DNA of 64,000 nt from Mycobacterium kyorinense (lineage in GTDB: Bacteria; Actinomycetota; Actinomycetes; Mycobacteriales; Mycobacteriaceae). The stretch covers positions 1 through 64,000 of the forward strand of contig NZ_LQPE01000138.1 in NCBI RefSeq assembly GCF_002101735.1, written 5' to 3'. The position numbers were made by a program, and so were the translations under genes. Shown piece by piece: positions 26,936 to 35,615 of the stretch. A model generated the notes under the pieces. That model saw only the letters and a program-made list of their open reading frames with translations. It made no database searches and was not told the origin of the DNA. Every line of letters begins with the position of its first letter. Position 1 is the first letter of the stretch.

Positions 26936-28075
26936 ATGAGCGATCGCGACGATTTCCTGCGGGACCGTCTGCGGCCCGCACCGCCCGAGACACCCTTGGC
27001 ACGCCCGTCGTACCCACCGGTCCGAGCCCCTCGCGTGATGCCCCAGCCGTCCCAGCCGCTTCGCCCGCATCAGCCGCCTCACCCCCCGCCCGGACGTCCC
27101 GTCGGCGTGCCGCAACCCGATCGCTGGTCTGGCATCGAGGTCGCGCCCGCGCCTGCTGCACCGCCCCAACGGCCGGTCCCCGGCCGCGGCTGGCGGCGTG
27201 TGCTCTGGACGGCCTCCCGCGGTCTGATCAACCTCGGCCCGTCGCCGCAGGAACGCCGGGAGGCCGAATTCGAAGCGGTGATCAAGTCGGTGCTGCACGG
27301 CAACTACAAGGTCGGTGTGCTCGGCAAGGGTGGGGTCGGCAAAACCACGGTCGCCGCGAGCGTCGGGTCGATTTTCGCCGAACTGCGCCGGCAGGACCGC
27401 ATCGTGGCGATCGACGCCGACACCGCGTTCGGCCGGCTCGGCAGCAGAATCGACCCCCAGAACAGTGGCTCGTACTGGGAATTGACCGCCGACAAGAACA
27501 TTCAGTCGTTCGCCGACGTCAGCGCCCGCGTGGGCAGCAATTCCGCCGGCCTGTACGTGCTGGCCGGGGAGCCGCCGGCGGGCCCGCGGCGAGTGCTCGA
27601 CCCGGCGATCTACCGGGAGGCCACGCTGCGGCTGGACCGGCATTTCACCATCTCGATCGTGGACTGCGGTTCGACGATGGACGCGCCGGTCACCCAGGAG
27701 GCGCTGAGCGACGTGGATGCGCTGATCGTGGTGTCCTCGCCGTGGGCCGACGGGGCCTCGGCCGCCGCGCAGACCATGGAATGGCTCTCGGCGCACGGCC
27801 GGACCGGTCTGCTGCGCCGCAGCGTCGTGGTGCTCAACGATTCCGACGGGCACGCCGACAAGCGCACCCGTTCGGTGTTGGCCCGCCAGTTCCTCGACCG
27901 CGGTCAGATGGTGGTCGAGGTGCCCTTCGATCCCCACCTGCGGCCCGGCGGCGTGATCGACGTCAGCCATGAGATGGCTCCCGCCACGCGGCGCAGCTTC
28001 CTGGAGATCGCTGCGGCGATCGCGGGGTTTTTCGCGACGGAGCCCGCGGCCGCGCGGGAACGTCGCGTCCGGTAG
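26936..28075 (+). CDS. MinD/ParA-like ATPase (Rv3860/EspI-like)
   Basis: Predicted 379 aa. A Pro-rich disordered N-terminus (1-85) is followed by a deviant Walker-A ATPase domain. That domain has VGVLGKGGVGKTTVA (126-140), AIDADTAFGRLG as A' region, IVDCGS as Walker B, and a later VLNDSDGHADK. The Pro-rich head plus ParA fold is typical of ESX-linked ATPases such as EspI. ATG 26936 has GGAG upstream. It keeps its position after gltB but is now followed by a sigma-factor module and ESX-2 instead of ESX-1 genes. Confidence 0.88.
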   Translation: MSDRDDFLRDRLRPAPPETPLARPSYPPVRAPRVMPQPSQPLRPHQPPHPPPGRPVGVPQPDRWSGIEVAPAPAAPPQRPVPGRGWRRVLWTASRGLINLGPSPQERREAEFEAVIKSVLHGNYKVGVLGKGGVGKTTVAASVGSIFAELRRQDRIVAIDADTAFGRLGSRIDPQNSGSYWELTADKNIQSFADVSARVGSNSAGLYVLAGEPPAGPRRVLDPAIYREATLRLDRHFTISIVDCGSTMDAPVTQEALSDVDALIVVSSPWADGASAAAQTMEWLSAHGRTGLLRRSVVVLNDSDGHADKRTRSVLARQFLDRGQMVVEVPFDPHLRPGGVIDVSHEMAPATRRSFLEIAAAIAGFFATEPAAARERRVR

Positions 28076-28081
28076 CGGGAA

Positions 28082-28501
28082 TCAGCCGCTCTCGGCGGCC
28101 CGTTTGAGCCCGGCGCTTTCCATGTCGACATAGGAGCGGATCCGCGATCCCCCGAGCAGGGACGCCAACCAGCCCAGCGGACCGTGCGCGGCGAACTCGA
28201 GCCTGGTCCGCACGTGGTCGCCGGCGTCCTGGATCCAATGCAGCGCCTCGAAGGACAGGCCGGGCTGGCGAGCCACCCAGGTGAAGTTGCGCAGCGGCTC
28301 GAGTTCGGTCACCGTCCACACCGTCGGCCTGCCCTTGGGCTGGGTCACGCGCGCCCGGCTACCCACTGCCAATGGGCCGTCGTCCAGGCGGGTGATCTCG
28401 CGCATCGACTGCGTCCAGTTGGGCCAGCCGGCCACGTCGACCAGCAGCTGCCAGACCCGTTCGGCGGGCGCGTGCACGGTTTCTTCACGGACGTATCGCA
28501 T
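28082..28501 (-). CDS. SRPBCC (polyketide cyclase-like) domain protein
   Basis: Predicted 139 aa, a START/SRPBCC helix-grip fold. It begins MRYVREETVHAPAERVWQLL, followed by WPNWTQSMREI, then repeated beta-strand patterns and a long C-terminal helix. Such proteins bind hydrophobic ligands; the ligand is unknown. ATG 28501 is 5 bp downstream of the sigma-factor stop, so the gene is in its operon. The residue pattern is intact. Confidence 0.85.
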   Translation of the reverse strand: MRYVREETVHAPAERVWQLLVDVAGWPNWTQSMREITRLDDGPLAVGSRARVTQPKGRPTVWTVTELEPLRNFTWVARQPGLSFEALHWIQDAGDHVRTRLEFAAHGPLGWLASLLGGSRIRSYVDMESAGLKRAAESG

Positions 28502-28506
28502 GGGCT

Positions 28507-29379
28507 TCAGAATGCCGCAGCGCGGGCCGCCGGATCGACGGTTGCCTCGATCTTGGTGACCAGACCGTTGTCGATGCTCAGCACGATCACGGCGAAGAGC
28601 CGACGCTTGGCGAAGGCCAGCACCACTGGTTGGCCGGCCGGCCCGCTGACCAGGGTCACCCCCGGACCCAGGTAGCGCAGCAGGTTGGTGGCGACGGCGG
28701 GCGCGCCGTGGTTGATCTGGGGCGGCGGCGCCGGGTCGGCCAGTAGCGTCCCGCTCCCCCAGACCGTCGGATCCAGCACCGCGGCCAGTCCTTCCAAGTC
28801 GCCGTTGGCGCAGGCGGTGATGAACTTTTCGGTGACGAGCTGATGTTCGGCCGTCGGCACCTCGGTCAGCTTCGGTCGCTCGTCGGTGAACTTCGCCCGT
28901 GCGCGACGGGCCAGCTGCCGGCAGGTCCCTACCGGACGGCCCACCGTTTCGGCGATGGCGTCGAACGGGACCCCGAACACGTCGTGCAACACGAACGACA
29001 CCCGTTCACCGGGACTGAGTCGCTGCAGCACTTCCAGCAGTGCCGTGCGGACCTCATCGTCGAGCGTGACCCGGTCGGCTGGGTCCACGCGCCGAGATTG
29101 GTTGAGCGCGGCCACATCCGGGCCGATGTCTTCCGGATGCTCACGGCGGGCCCGGGCCGAGCGGACCTGATCGAGGCACAGCCGGCCGGCCACCACCGTG
29201 AGCCACCCGCGAACGTCGTCGATTCGGCTCAGGTCGGCGCGGGACAGCCGCAGAAACGCTTCTTGCGCAACGTCTTCGGCGTCACCGATGTCACCGAGCA
29301 TCTGGTAGGCGAGGTTGACCAGATACGGGCGATGGCGTCGCCAGGCTTCGCCGAGCAGCTCTGACTGTGGTGCGGTCAT
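28507..29379 (-). CDS. ECF sigma factor with SnoaL-like C-terminal domain (SigI/SigJ type)
   Basis: Predicted 290 aa. The sigma-2 region (about 12-80, AYQMLGDIGDAEDVAQEAFLRL) and sigma-4 region (about 115-170, RLSPGERVSFVLHDVFG) are followed by a SnoaL-like domain (about 180-285). SnoaL-tailed ECF sigmas (ECF41-like) have no separate anti-sigma; the tail regulates activity. It resembles mycobacterial SigI. The DGGGR motif reported for classical ECF41 is not visible. It is divergent from the NmrA-like gene across mirror-image candidate promoters. Confidence 0.88.
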   Translation of the reverse strand: MTAPQSELLGEAWRRHRPYLVNLAYQMLGDIGDAEDVAQEAFLRLSRADLSRIDDVRGWLTVVAGRLCLDQVRSARARREHPEDIGPDVAALNQSRRVDPADRVTLDDEVRTALLEVLQRLSPGERVSFVLHDVFGVPFDAIAETVGRPVGTCRQLARRARAKFTDERPKLTEVPTAEHQLVTEKFITACANGDLEGLAAVLDPTVWGSGTLLADPAPPPQINHGAPAVATNLLRYLGPGVTLVSGPAGQPVVLAFAKRRLFAVIVLSIDNGLVTKIEATVDPAARAAAF

Positions 29380-29387
29380 GTAACGAC

Positions 29388-29451
29388 GACGAGATGGCCG
29401 CTCAGAAAGTTACACATTTCGCCTTGTAACTTTCCCACGCTTCGTCCCGTC
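29388..29451. promoter_or_regulatory. Divergent mirror-image ECF-type promoters
   Basis: Plus strand: TGTAACT (29425-29431), 16 bp, CGTC (29448-29451), 42 bp before the NmrA-like ATG. Minus strand: TGTAACT (29414-29408), 16 bp, CGTC (29391-29388), 8 bp before the sigma ATG. The two -35 elements lie in a perfect inverted repeat, GAAAGTTAC (29405-29413) and GTAACTTTC (29426-29434). The spacing and CGTC -10 resemble the TGTCACA-N16-CGTC promoter described for ECF41 sigmas, so autoregulation plus activation of the divergent operon is likely. Confidence 0.75.
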
Positions 29452-29493
29452 CTTGGTGAAAAGCACTATCTCGATTACACGAAGGAGCACACC

Positions 29494-30327
29494 ATGACGA
29501 TCGTCGTGACCGGAGCGACCGGCAATGTCGGCCGGCCCCTCGTCAACGAATTAGCCGCAGCCGGTTACCGCGTGCGGGCAATCACCCGCAATCCCGACGC
29601 CGACTTCCCCGCCGGTGTCGAGGTAATGACTTCGCCTATCGACGCGCTCGAGGGAGCCTCGGCGGTGTTCCTGAACTCCCGCGCTTTGGGTGCACAGCTG
29701 GCCGAGGTCGTGGACTCGGCGGTACGCAGCGGTGTCACCAAGCTGGTGGCGTTGTCCGCGCTCAACGCCGACGACGACTTCTCGCGGCAGCCGTCGCGGT
29801 TTCGTGGAGACCGCAACAAGGAAGTCGAGCAGTTCGCGGTCGAGTCCGGCCCGGCGTGGGTGAGCCTGCGGCCCGGGGTGTTCGCGTCGAACTTCCTCGG
29901 CATGTGGGCGGCGCAGATCAGGGCCGGCGACGTGGTCGGCGGCCCGTGCGCCGGCGCGTCGACTGCCCCGATCGTCGACAGCGACATTGCCGCCGTCGCC
30001 GCGCGGGCGTTGCTGAGCGACGAGCTCGACGGTCGCAAGGTCCCGTTGACCGGGCCGCAGGCGTTCACCAACTCCGAGCTGGTGGAAATCATTGGCACTG
30101 TTCTGGGCCGCCCGCTGACCTACCGCGAGGTGCCGCCGGATGTAGTGCGGCAGCGGTTCATCCGGATCGGGCTGGGCGCCGAATTCGCCGACGCCTACAT
30201 CGCGCTGCTCGCTGAGACCATCGACAAGCCGGCGCTGGTCACCCATGAAGTGGAGAAGATCGTGGGCCGCCCGGCGGTCACATTCGCGGAGTGGGTAGCC
30301 GAGCGACGCGATGCTTTCACGAACTAG
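29494..30327 (+). CDS. NmrA-like NAD(P)-binding protein
   Basis: Predicted 277 aa, atypical short-chain dehydrogenase fold. It starts MTIVVTGATGNVGRPLV with the GxxGxxG dinucleotide-binding motif (7-13). It lacks an obvious Tyr-xxx-Lys catalytic pair, as is usual for NmrA-like redox sensors or quinone reductases. ATG 29494 has AAGGAG upstream. An oxidoreductase/epimerase-type gene next to a SnoaL-tailed sigma factor is the standard ECF41 target arrangement. Confidence 0.87.
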   Translation: MTIVVTGATGNVGRPLVNELAAAGYRVRAITRNPDADFPAGVEVMTSPIDALEGASAVFLNSRALGAQLAEVVDSAVRSGVTKLVALSALNADDDFSRQPSRFRGDRNKEVEQFAVESGPAWVSLRPGVFASNFLGMWAAQIRAGDVVGGPCAGASTAPIVDSDIAAVAARALLSDELDGRKVPLTGPQAFTNSELVEIIGTVLGRPLTYREVPPDVVRQRFIRIGLGAEFADAYIALLAETIDKPALVTHEVEKIVGRPAVTFAEWVAERRDAFTN

Positions 30328-30342
30328 CAAGGGAGACATGTC

Positions 30343-30783
30343 ATGACGGACCTACGCCCACCGCGCTATCTCAAGCCGATGAACAAGGTGATGATCGCCG
30401 TGCAAAAGCTCGGCATCCCGACCGGCCCGGCCATGGTGCTGACGGTGCCCGGCCGAAAGTCCGGCCAACCGCGCAGCACCCCGATGACTCCGTTCGAACT
30501 CGACGGCGGGCTCTACGTGGTGGCAGGCTATCCCGGCGCGGATTGGGCGGCCAATGCCCGGGCAGCGGGCACTGGCACGCTGCGCCGGGGACGCCGGTCT
30601 CGGCAAGTCAGGATCGTCGAGTTGACCGCCGAACAGGCACGCCCGGTGCTGCGCGCATTCGCGACCGAGGTTCCGGTCGGTGTCGGGTTCGCAAAGCGCT
30701 CAGGGCTGGTGCGCGACGGCACGCCCGACGAGTTCGAGGCGCTGGCCGACCGGATAGCGGTATTCCGCTTCGACCCCGTGTGA
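30343..30783 (+). CDS. F420-dependent nitroreductase/quinone reductase (Ddn-like)
   Basis: Predicted 146 aa, split-barrel fold of the deazaflavin-dependent nitroreductase family. It has GPAMVLTVPGRKSGQPRSTPM near the N-terminus and GGLYVVAGYPGADWAANARA, as in Ddn and its paralogues. These use reduced F420 to reduce quinones and some nitro compounds. ATG 30343 follows AAGGGAGACATG, 15 bp after the NmrA-like stop, so it is the second gene of the sigma-dependent operon. Convergent with eccA2. Confidence 0.87.
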   Translation: MTDLRPPRYLKPMNKVMIAVQKLGIPTGPAMVLTVPGRKSGQPRSTPMTPFELDGGLYVVAGYPGADWAANARAAGTGTLRRGRRSRQVRIVELTAEQARPVLRAFATEVPVGVGFAKRSGLVRDGTPDEFEALADRIAVFRFDPV

Positions 30784-30804
30784 TCGGACGTCCGCTGCGC
30801 CCGC

Positions 30805-32577
30805 TCAGAGCACCACCGGTACATGCTTGTCCGCGCAGGCCTCGATCACCGCGGCGGTGATGTCCTGCGCGCCAAGTGTTTCCAGGTCTGCCACGGTCAC
30901 CGAGCATTTGTCCGCTCGGTACCGGGCAGCCACTCGTGAGTCACGCAATCGTTCGGCGCGTTCGATCACATTGCGGGCGAACCGCCCGTTCTGCATGACG
31001 TCGATGCCATGGGTACCGTCCGGTGCCAGGTAAGCCCGCAACGTCGTGCACGCGACGTTGAATGCGTCACGGGCCGCGGGCTCCATCACCGTCGCACGCG
31101 GTGCGCCGTATCTTACTGCGATTTCGACGAGTTCGTCGGGCGTGTAGGACTCGAACCGTAGTTTGCGGTTGAACCTGCCAGCCAAACCCGGGTTGACGGT
31201 GAGGAATTCGTCGACCTCCTGTTCGTAGCCCGCGCCGATGAAGCAGAAGTCGAAACGGTGCGCCTCCAGCGCGACGAGCAACTGGTTGACCGCCTCCATG
31301 CCGATCATGTCGGGCCGGCCGTCGTGATGACGCTCGACCAGGGAATAGAACTCGTCCATGAAAAGGATTCGACCAAGGGAACGGTCGATCAACTCGTTGG
31401 TCTTGGGTCCCGAGGCCCCGATGTATTCGCCGCAGAAGTCGGCTCGCTTCACTTCGATGATCTCGGGATGCGCGACGATGCCTAACCCAGCGTAAATCTT
31501 GCCCAGCGCCTCTGCCGTGGTGGTTTTCCCGGTTCCGGGCGGGCCGACGAGGAGAACGTGGTTCGTCTGACTGGCCACCGGCAGACCAGCCGCTAATCGC
31601 AGTGCCCGCACCTGGATCTGGTCCTCGAGTTCGGCCACCGCACGTTTGACGTCGGCCAAACCGACCTGGTTGTCCAGCAACGCGCGTCCCTCCGCCAGGA
31701 GGGCGGCGCGCCGCTCTGCATTCTCCTGGTCGCTTCGTTGCCGATCGGACCGCTCGGTGGTGACGTCCCACCTGTCGGTGCGAGTGTTGATCGTTTCCTC
31801 GTCGGTGACCGCGAGCTGCAGCGCCGTGTCGGCCAGGGCCCGCTTGGCTGATTCGATCAGCGCACCGTTGATCGTCGCCTTCGACAACCAGATCCGCGCA
31901 TCGTCTTTTTCGCCGAGAAGACGGTGGGCCATCCCGCGCACATACGCCAAATCTGCGGCGATCAGCTCGAGCTCGCCCGGACACAGCTGCGTCCGGTTCG
32001 TCCAGTCGATCGCGACCAGCGGCTGCCCGAGATGGGCCGCCGCGTGGGCGGCCAAGGCATTGGTGGCCGCGCTGACCGCCGACATGATGACGGCTTGCGG
32101 CGGCAAGCTGCTGGCCGCGACCGATACCACGTCCGCCCATCGCTGCGCAGCGAACATCAGATACGCGCGGATATGCTGCTGCCACTGATGGTTTTCCCAG
32201 CCGTCCAGTAGCGACGAATCGTCGAGTAGCACAGCCGCTTTCTCATACTGGCCGTGGTCGACGAGTGCGCTCGCCAGAGCAAGACCGACGTGTGGCGACT
32301 CGGTCACCGCGATCGACAAATACGGCCCGGCCTTGACCGGCGCCGACAGGTACACGCCGAGTCGGTTGGTTTCCCTGCGCAGCCGGCCGCTGCACGCGTG
32401 CAGGTTCTGCAGCGTCGACAACGCGTCGTCACCGGTCGCAATCCGACCCAGCCACGCATCGGCCATTGACGGATCGATCTCGGTCGCCTCCCGAAACCAG
32501 GCCTGGGCGTTGGCTGGGTCACTGTCGAGCAACGCCACCGCTTGATCGAACCGTCTGCGGGCCACGACAATCGACAT
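30805..32577 (-). CDS. eccA2: ESX-2 AAA+ ATPase EccA2
   Basis: Predicted 590 aa. The N-terminal half (1-270) is a TPR-like helical domain. The C-terminal half is a CbbX-type AAA+ ATPase with GPPGTGKTT (345-353), Walker B ILFMDEF (404-410) and an arginine-finger region GLAGRFNRKLRF. EccA proteins are cytoplasmic chaperones that bind ESX substrates and release EspG from PE/PPE proteins. It is the last gene of the ESX-2 run, 6 bp after eccE2. In M. tuberculosis mycP1 comes next; here it does not. Confidence 0.94.
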   Translation of the reverse strand: MSIVVARRRFDQAVALLDSDPANAQAWFREATEIDPSMADAWLGRIATGDDALSTLQNLHACSGRLRRETNRLGVYLSAPVKAGPYLSIAVTESPHVGLALASALVDHGQYEKAAVLLDDSSLLDGWENHQWQQHIRAYLMFAAQRWADVVSVAASSLPPQAVIMSAVSAATNALAAHAAAHLGQPLVAIDWTNRTQLCPGELELIAADLAYVRGMAHRLLGEKDDARIWLSKATINGALIESAKRALADTALQLAVTDEETINTRTDRWDVTTERSDRQRSDQENAERRAALLAEGRALLDNQVGLADVKRAVAELEDQIQVRALRLAAGLPVASQTNHVLLVGPPGTGKTTTAEALGKIYAGLGIVAHPEIIEVKRADFCGEYIGASGPKTNELIDRSLGRILFMDEFYSLVERHHDGRPDMIGMEAVNQLLVALEAHRFDFCFIGAGYEQEVDEFLTVNPGLAGRFNRKLRFESYTPDELVEIAVRYGAPRATVMEPAARDAFNVACTTLRAYLAPDGTHGIDVMQNGRFARNVIERAERLRDSRVAARYRADKCSVTVADLETLGAQDITAAVIEACADKHVPVVL

Positions 32578-32583
32578 GGTCGT

Positions 32584-34092
32584 CTAGGCGGGCGCGCCGG
32601 GTTCCGGTGACACGTAGCGGGTTTCGGCGCGAAGCGACTCGATCTCCACCGTGTGCACCTGGCCGGCCGCGCGCACTTCCACTGTCGTTGGGCCGGCCTG
32701 TGTGATCACAACGTCGGCGGTTCCGCAATAGGGCGCACCGGGCGGCCCGATGGTCACCAACGTGCTCGGCCGGGGTGCCGGCTCGACGGTGCCGTCGGTG
32801 ACGCTGACGGTGGTTCCGCCGACAGGTCGGGACCGGTCCGTCAGTGCGATGTCGGGCATACGAACACTGGACCAGCGCTGCGGGTTTCGGGTGTGCAGCG
32901 TGATGGGCTCGCCGATACCGGCGATCCGGATCACGATCAGCTTCGCTACATTGTCGTCGGCTGCGATATGTACGCGACTGGATTCGATCGGGTCGTCGAA
33001 CGGCACTGCTAGCCGGCCGCCACCCGTGACGTTGCCGAGCAGCACACCAGTCGGGCCGATCGGAACAAGGAACGGGCGGTGCAGTACTCCCCGCCGCAGT
33101 CCCCGAAGCACCGGCCGCGGGCCGCACAGGTTGGCCGTCACGGCCGGCATCTGCTCTCCCGATAGCCGCCGCACCATCGGGATCGGCGGCTTCTTCGGCG
33201 GCTGCGCACTGAGCACCGTGATGGCGGTCGATGCAGTCCCGTCGCCGCAAAGTGTGATGTTCTGGATTATTCCCTCGGCGGGCATTGCCCAGGCCTGGGT
33301 CAGGTTATCTGCCGTGCTGTCGTGCGGCTGATGGCAGTAGGTCGTCAACCAGCCGATGTCACTGCGGACCGAGCTCCAGCGCCGGGCGCCCGCGTCGAGC
33401 GCGGACCGTCCGAGTCGGCGCTCTAGTTCGACGATCTCGGTGGCAGTTGCCAGCCTCGCTCGAATCCCCTGCTGCCGCAGGCTGTTGCTGATTCGCTGCG
33501 CGGCGGCCAGCGTCGCGGTTCCGAGCGACTTTCGCCACTGCAGCGCCTCGGCGTTCTGCGCCGCCGCGACGCGCACGATGATCCAGGTCTCGCGTCGTCC
33601 GGCGTAGGGAGCGGTACCGATCAAGGTGTCATACACCCGCGGATAGTCAGCGCCGCTGCGTCGCCGTGCACCGGTACTGACCACGCTCAGCGAATCGATG
33701 GTCAATCCAAGGCTTTGCCGCAGCTGTGCCTGCAGATTGGCGACGTCGAGCGCGTTCACGGTATACGCCGACCCCGAGGCGGTGAGCAGCGTTGGGGTGT
33801 GCGGCTTTCCGAGCACCTGAACCGCGGCAACTGCGACGCCGTCCTGGTATCGGATGCCTGCCACTGCGTGATCGCTGGCCACTGTCGCGGGTGTGCTCCA
33901 TGACATTGGCCGGTGTTGCCGCAGACGTAAGATCACCCACGACCACAGCGGCCTGCGTCGCAACCGAGCCACGCCGACGAGCACTCCCAGTGTTAAACCC
34001 GCTGCCGCACCGGGGTATCCGCTCATTGCACATCCGGTGAGGCCGCCCAGCAGGACACCGACGGCGGTAATCAGCGTGGCTGCCGCGTTCAT
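32584..34092 (-). CDS. eccE2: ESX-2 membrane component EccE2
   Basis: Predicted 502 aa. Two N-terminal membrane helices (about 5-23 and 27-45) precede a large domain with the EccE pattern AVAAVQVLGKPHTPTLLT, RETWIIVRVA and WLTTYC. EccE sits at the periphery of the ESX membrane pore and connects to MycP. The start overlaps the mycP2 stop by 4 bp. It is divergent from EccE1 elsewhere in this window, as expected for a separate system. Confidence 0.9.
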   Translation of the reverse strand: MNAAATLITAVGVLLGGLTGCAMSGYPGAAAGLTLGVLVGVARLRRRPLWSWVILRLRQHRPMSWSTPATVASDHAVAGIRYQDGVAVAAVQVLGKPHTPTLLTASGSAYTVNALDVANLQAQLRQSLGLTIDSLSVVSTGARRRSGADYPRVYDTLIGTAPYAGRRETWIIVRVAAAQNAEALQWRKSLGTATLAAAQRISNSLRQQGIRARLATATEIVELERRLGRSALDAGARRWSSVRSDIGWLTTYCHQPHDSTADNLTQAWAMPAEGIIQNITLCGDGTASTAITVLSAQPPKKPPIPMVRRLSGEQMPAVTANLCGPRPVLRGLRRGVLHRPFLVPIGPTGVLLGNVTGGGRLAVPFDDPIESSRVHIAADDNVAKLIVIRIAGIGEPITLHTRNPQRWSSVRMPDIALTDRSRPVGGTTVSVTDGTVEPAPRPSTLVTIGPPGAPYCGTADVVITQAGPTTVEVRAAGQVHTVEIESLRAETRYVSPEPGAPA

Positions 34093-35615
34093 CGTGCCCG
34101 CCGAGCGCGGCGGATGATCGATGTCAACACGGCGGCGGCCAGCACCGCGCCGGCGAACACCACCGCCATTGTGGTGGCCCTACGGTCCGGTGCCGGCGGC
34201 GGCGCGGGCGGGACGATCACCCGCCGCTGCGCCCCGGGGGCAACCCGATCTCCCGGCGGCACATCGAACGTCAGCGCAGCCACCGGGTCCACCACGCCGT
34301 AGCCGACCTGATTGTCGACGCCGCGCGGCGGGTTATGCGCCGTCAGCACAATCCGGTTGATGACCTGATGGGCCGACAGCTGTGGGTATTTGGCGCGGAC
34401 CAGTGCGGCGACGCCGCTCACATAGGCGGCCGAGAAACTCGTTCCCCAAAACGGCATCGGGTGTTCGCCGGGGCGGTGTGGCGGATATGCGTTGACCGCA
34501 CCGGCGGTTTGCGGTGAGAGTCCCATGATCCCGACACCCGGCGCCGCGGCCGCCACCCACGGTCCGGCAAGGCTCTTGCTGATCGGCATGCCGGTGTTAT
34601 CGACTGCGCCCACCGACAACACGTAGTCGGCGAACCACGACGGCGACGACACGGTTTTGACTTGATGCCAGTCACGCGGGTCGGACGGCTCCAATGGGTC
34701 GAAGACGGGATTTTGCACGCACGACTCCTCGCCGTCGTTTCCCGCTGCGGCGACGATGACCGCGTCCTTCACGGTGGCGGCATACCAGACCGCCGCGCCC
34801 ACGGCACTCTGGTCCAACGGGTCGGCCGCCGACACACACGACGTCACACTGATGTTGATGACTTTCGCGCCCATGTCGGCCGCGTGCACGAGCGCCTTCG
34901 CCAGCGTGGCGAGTGTTCCGGCCTTTCTGCGGGTTTCGGCGTCGCCAGGTTGCGGATTGACCGGCTCGTAGGCCCGGGAGGACTGGCGGATCGAGATGAG
35001 CACGGCATGCGGCGCAACCCCGGCGACGCCGTCGGGCGCGTCTTGCGGCGGCGCTGGCGCCACGGGGTTCTCCGGCTCACTGGGTTCCGGTTGCTCGGCT
35101 GGAGCGGGTGGTGCCGAATCGACGGGTGCAGAGCCCGCCGGAGCCGGGTACGCCGGCGTGGGCGGCATCGGGGCAGGCATCGGAATTCCTTGGGGTGCAG
35201 CGCGTATCACCGAGGCTACGATGGTGCCGTGGGCGTCACAGTCCAGTAACCCGTCGCCGCCCATGATGTAGTCGCCGCCGGCGACGACAGGCAACCGGCC
35301 GGTGGGATTGATTCCGGTGTCGATCACGGCCACCGGCACCCCGTGGCCGGTCGAGTACTGCCACGCCTTGCTGACGTTAAGCATCGTGAACCCAGGGGCG
35401 GTGGCCGTCACGTTCGGGTCGGCGATCGCTATCGGCCGGGCGCACTCGTTGCTTTGCCGCATGGGCTGATCCGGGGCCGGCCTGATGTCTGGCGGCACTT
35501 GGCCGGGGTCGACGTTCGGCACCGGGATGGCCTGCGCCGCAGTGAGGTTGAGGGGCAACGCGATCAGCGTCGTCGCAGTCGCCATCGACCAGACACGGCG
35601 CGGCCACCTGGTCAT
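34089..35615 (-). CDS. mycP2: ESX-2 mycosin protease MycP2
   Basis: Predicted 508 aa, secreted subtilisin-like protease anchored in the membrane. Signal peptide about 1-28; catalytic Asp99 (AVIDTG), His129 (DAHGT) and Ser393 (GTSFSAAY) are all present; C-terminal helix about 477-497. A long Pro/Ala/Glu-rich insertion (about 141-195) sits between the His and the rest of the core. Mycosins stabilise the ESX membrane complex and cleave substrates. ATG 35615 overlaps the eccD2 stop (ATGA) and gives a proper signal peptide. Confidence 0.94.
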   Translation of the reverse strand: MTRWPRRVWSMATATTLIALPLNLTAAQAIPVPNVDPGQVPPDIRPAPDQPMRQSNECARPIAIADPNVTATAPGFTMLNVSKAWQYSTGHGVPVAVIDTGINPTGRLPVVAGGDYIMGGDGLLDCDAHGTIVASVIRAAPQGIPMPAPMPPTPAYPAPAGSAPVDSAPPAPAEQPEPSEPENPVAPAPPQDAPDGVAGVAPHAVLISIRQSSRAYEPVNPQPGDAETRRKAGTLATLAKALVHAADMGAKVINISVTSCVSAADPLDQSAVGAAVWYAATVKDAVIVAAAGNDGEESCVQNPVFDPLEPSDPRDWHQVKTVSSPSWFADYVLSVGAVDNTGMPISKSLAGPWVAAAAPGVGIMGLSPQTAGAVNAYPPHRPGEHPMPFWGTSFSAAYVSGVAALVRAKYPQLSAHQVINRIVLTAHNPPRGVDNQVGYGVVDPVAALTFDVPPGDRVAPGAQRRVIVPPAPPPAPDRRATTMAVVFAGAVLAAAVLTSIIRRARRAR

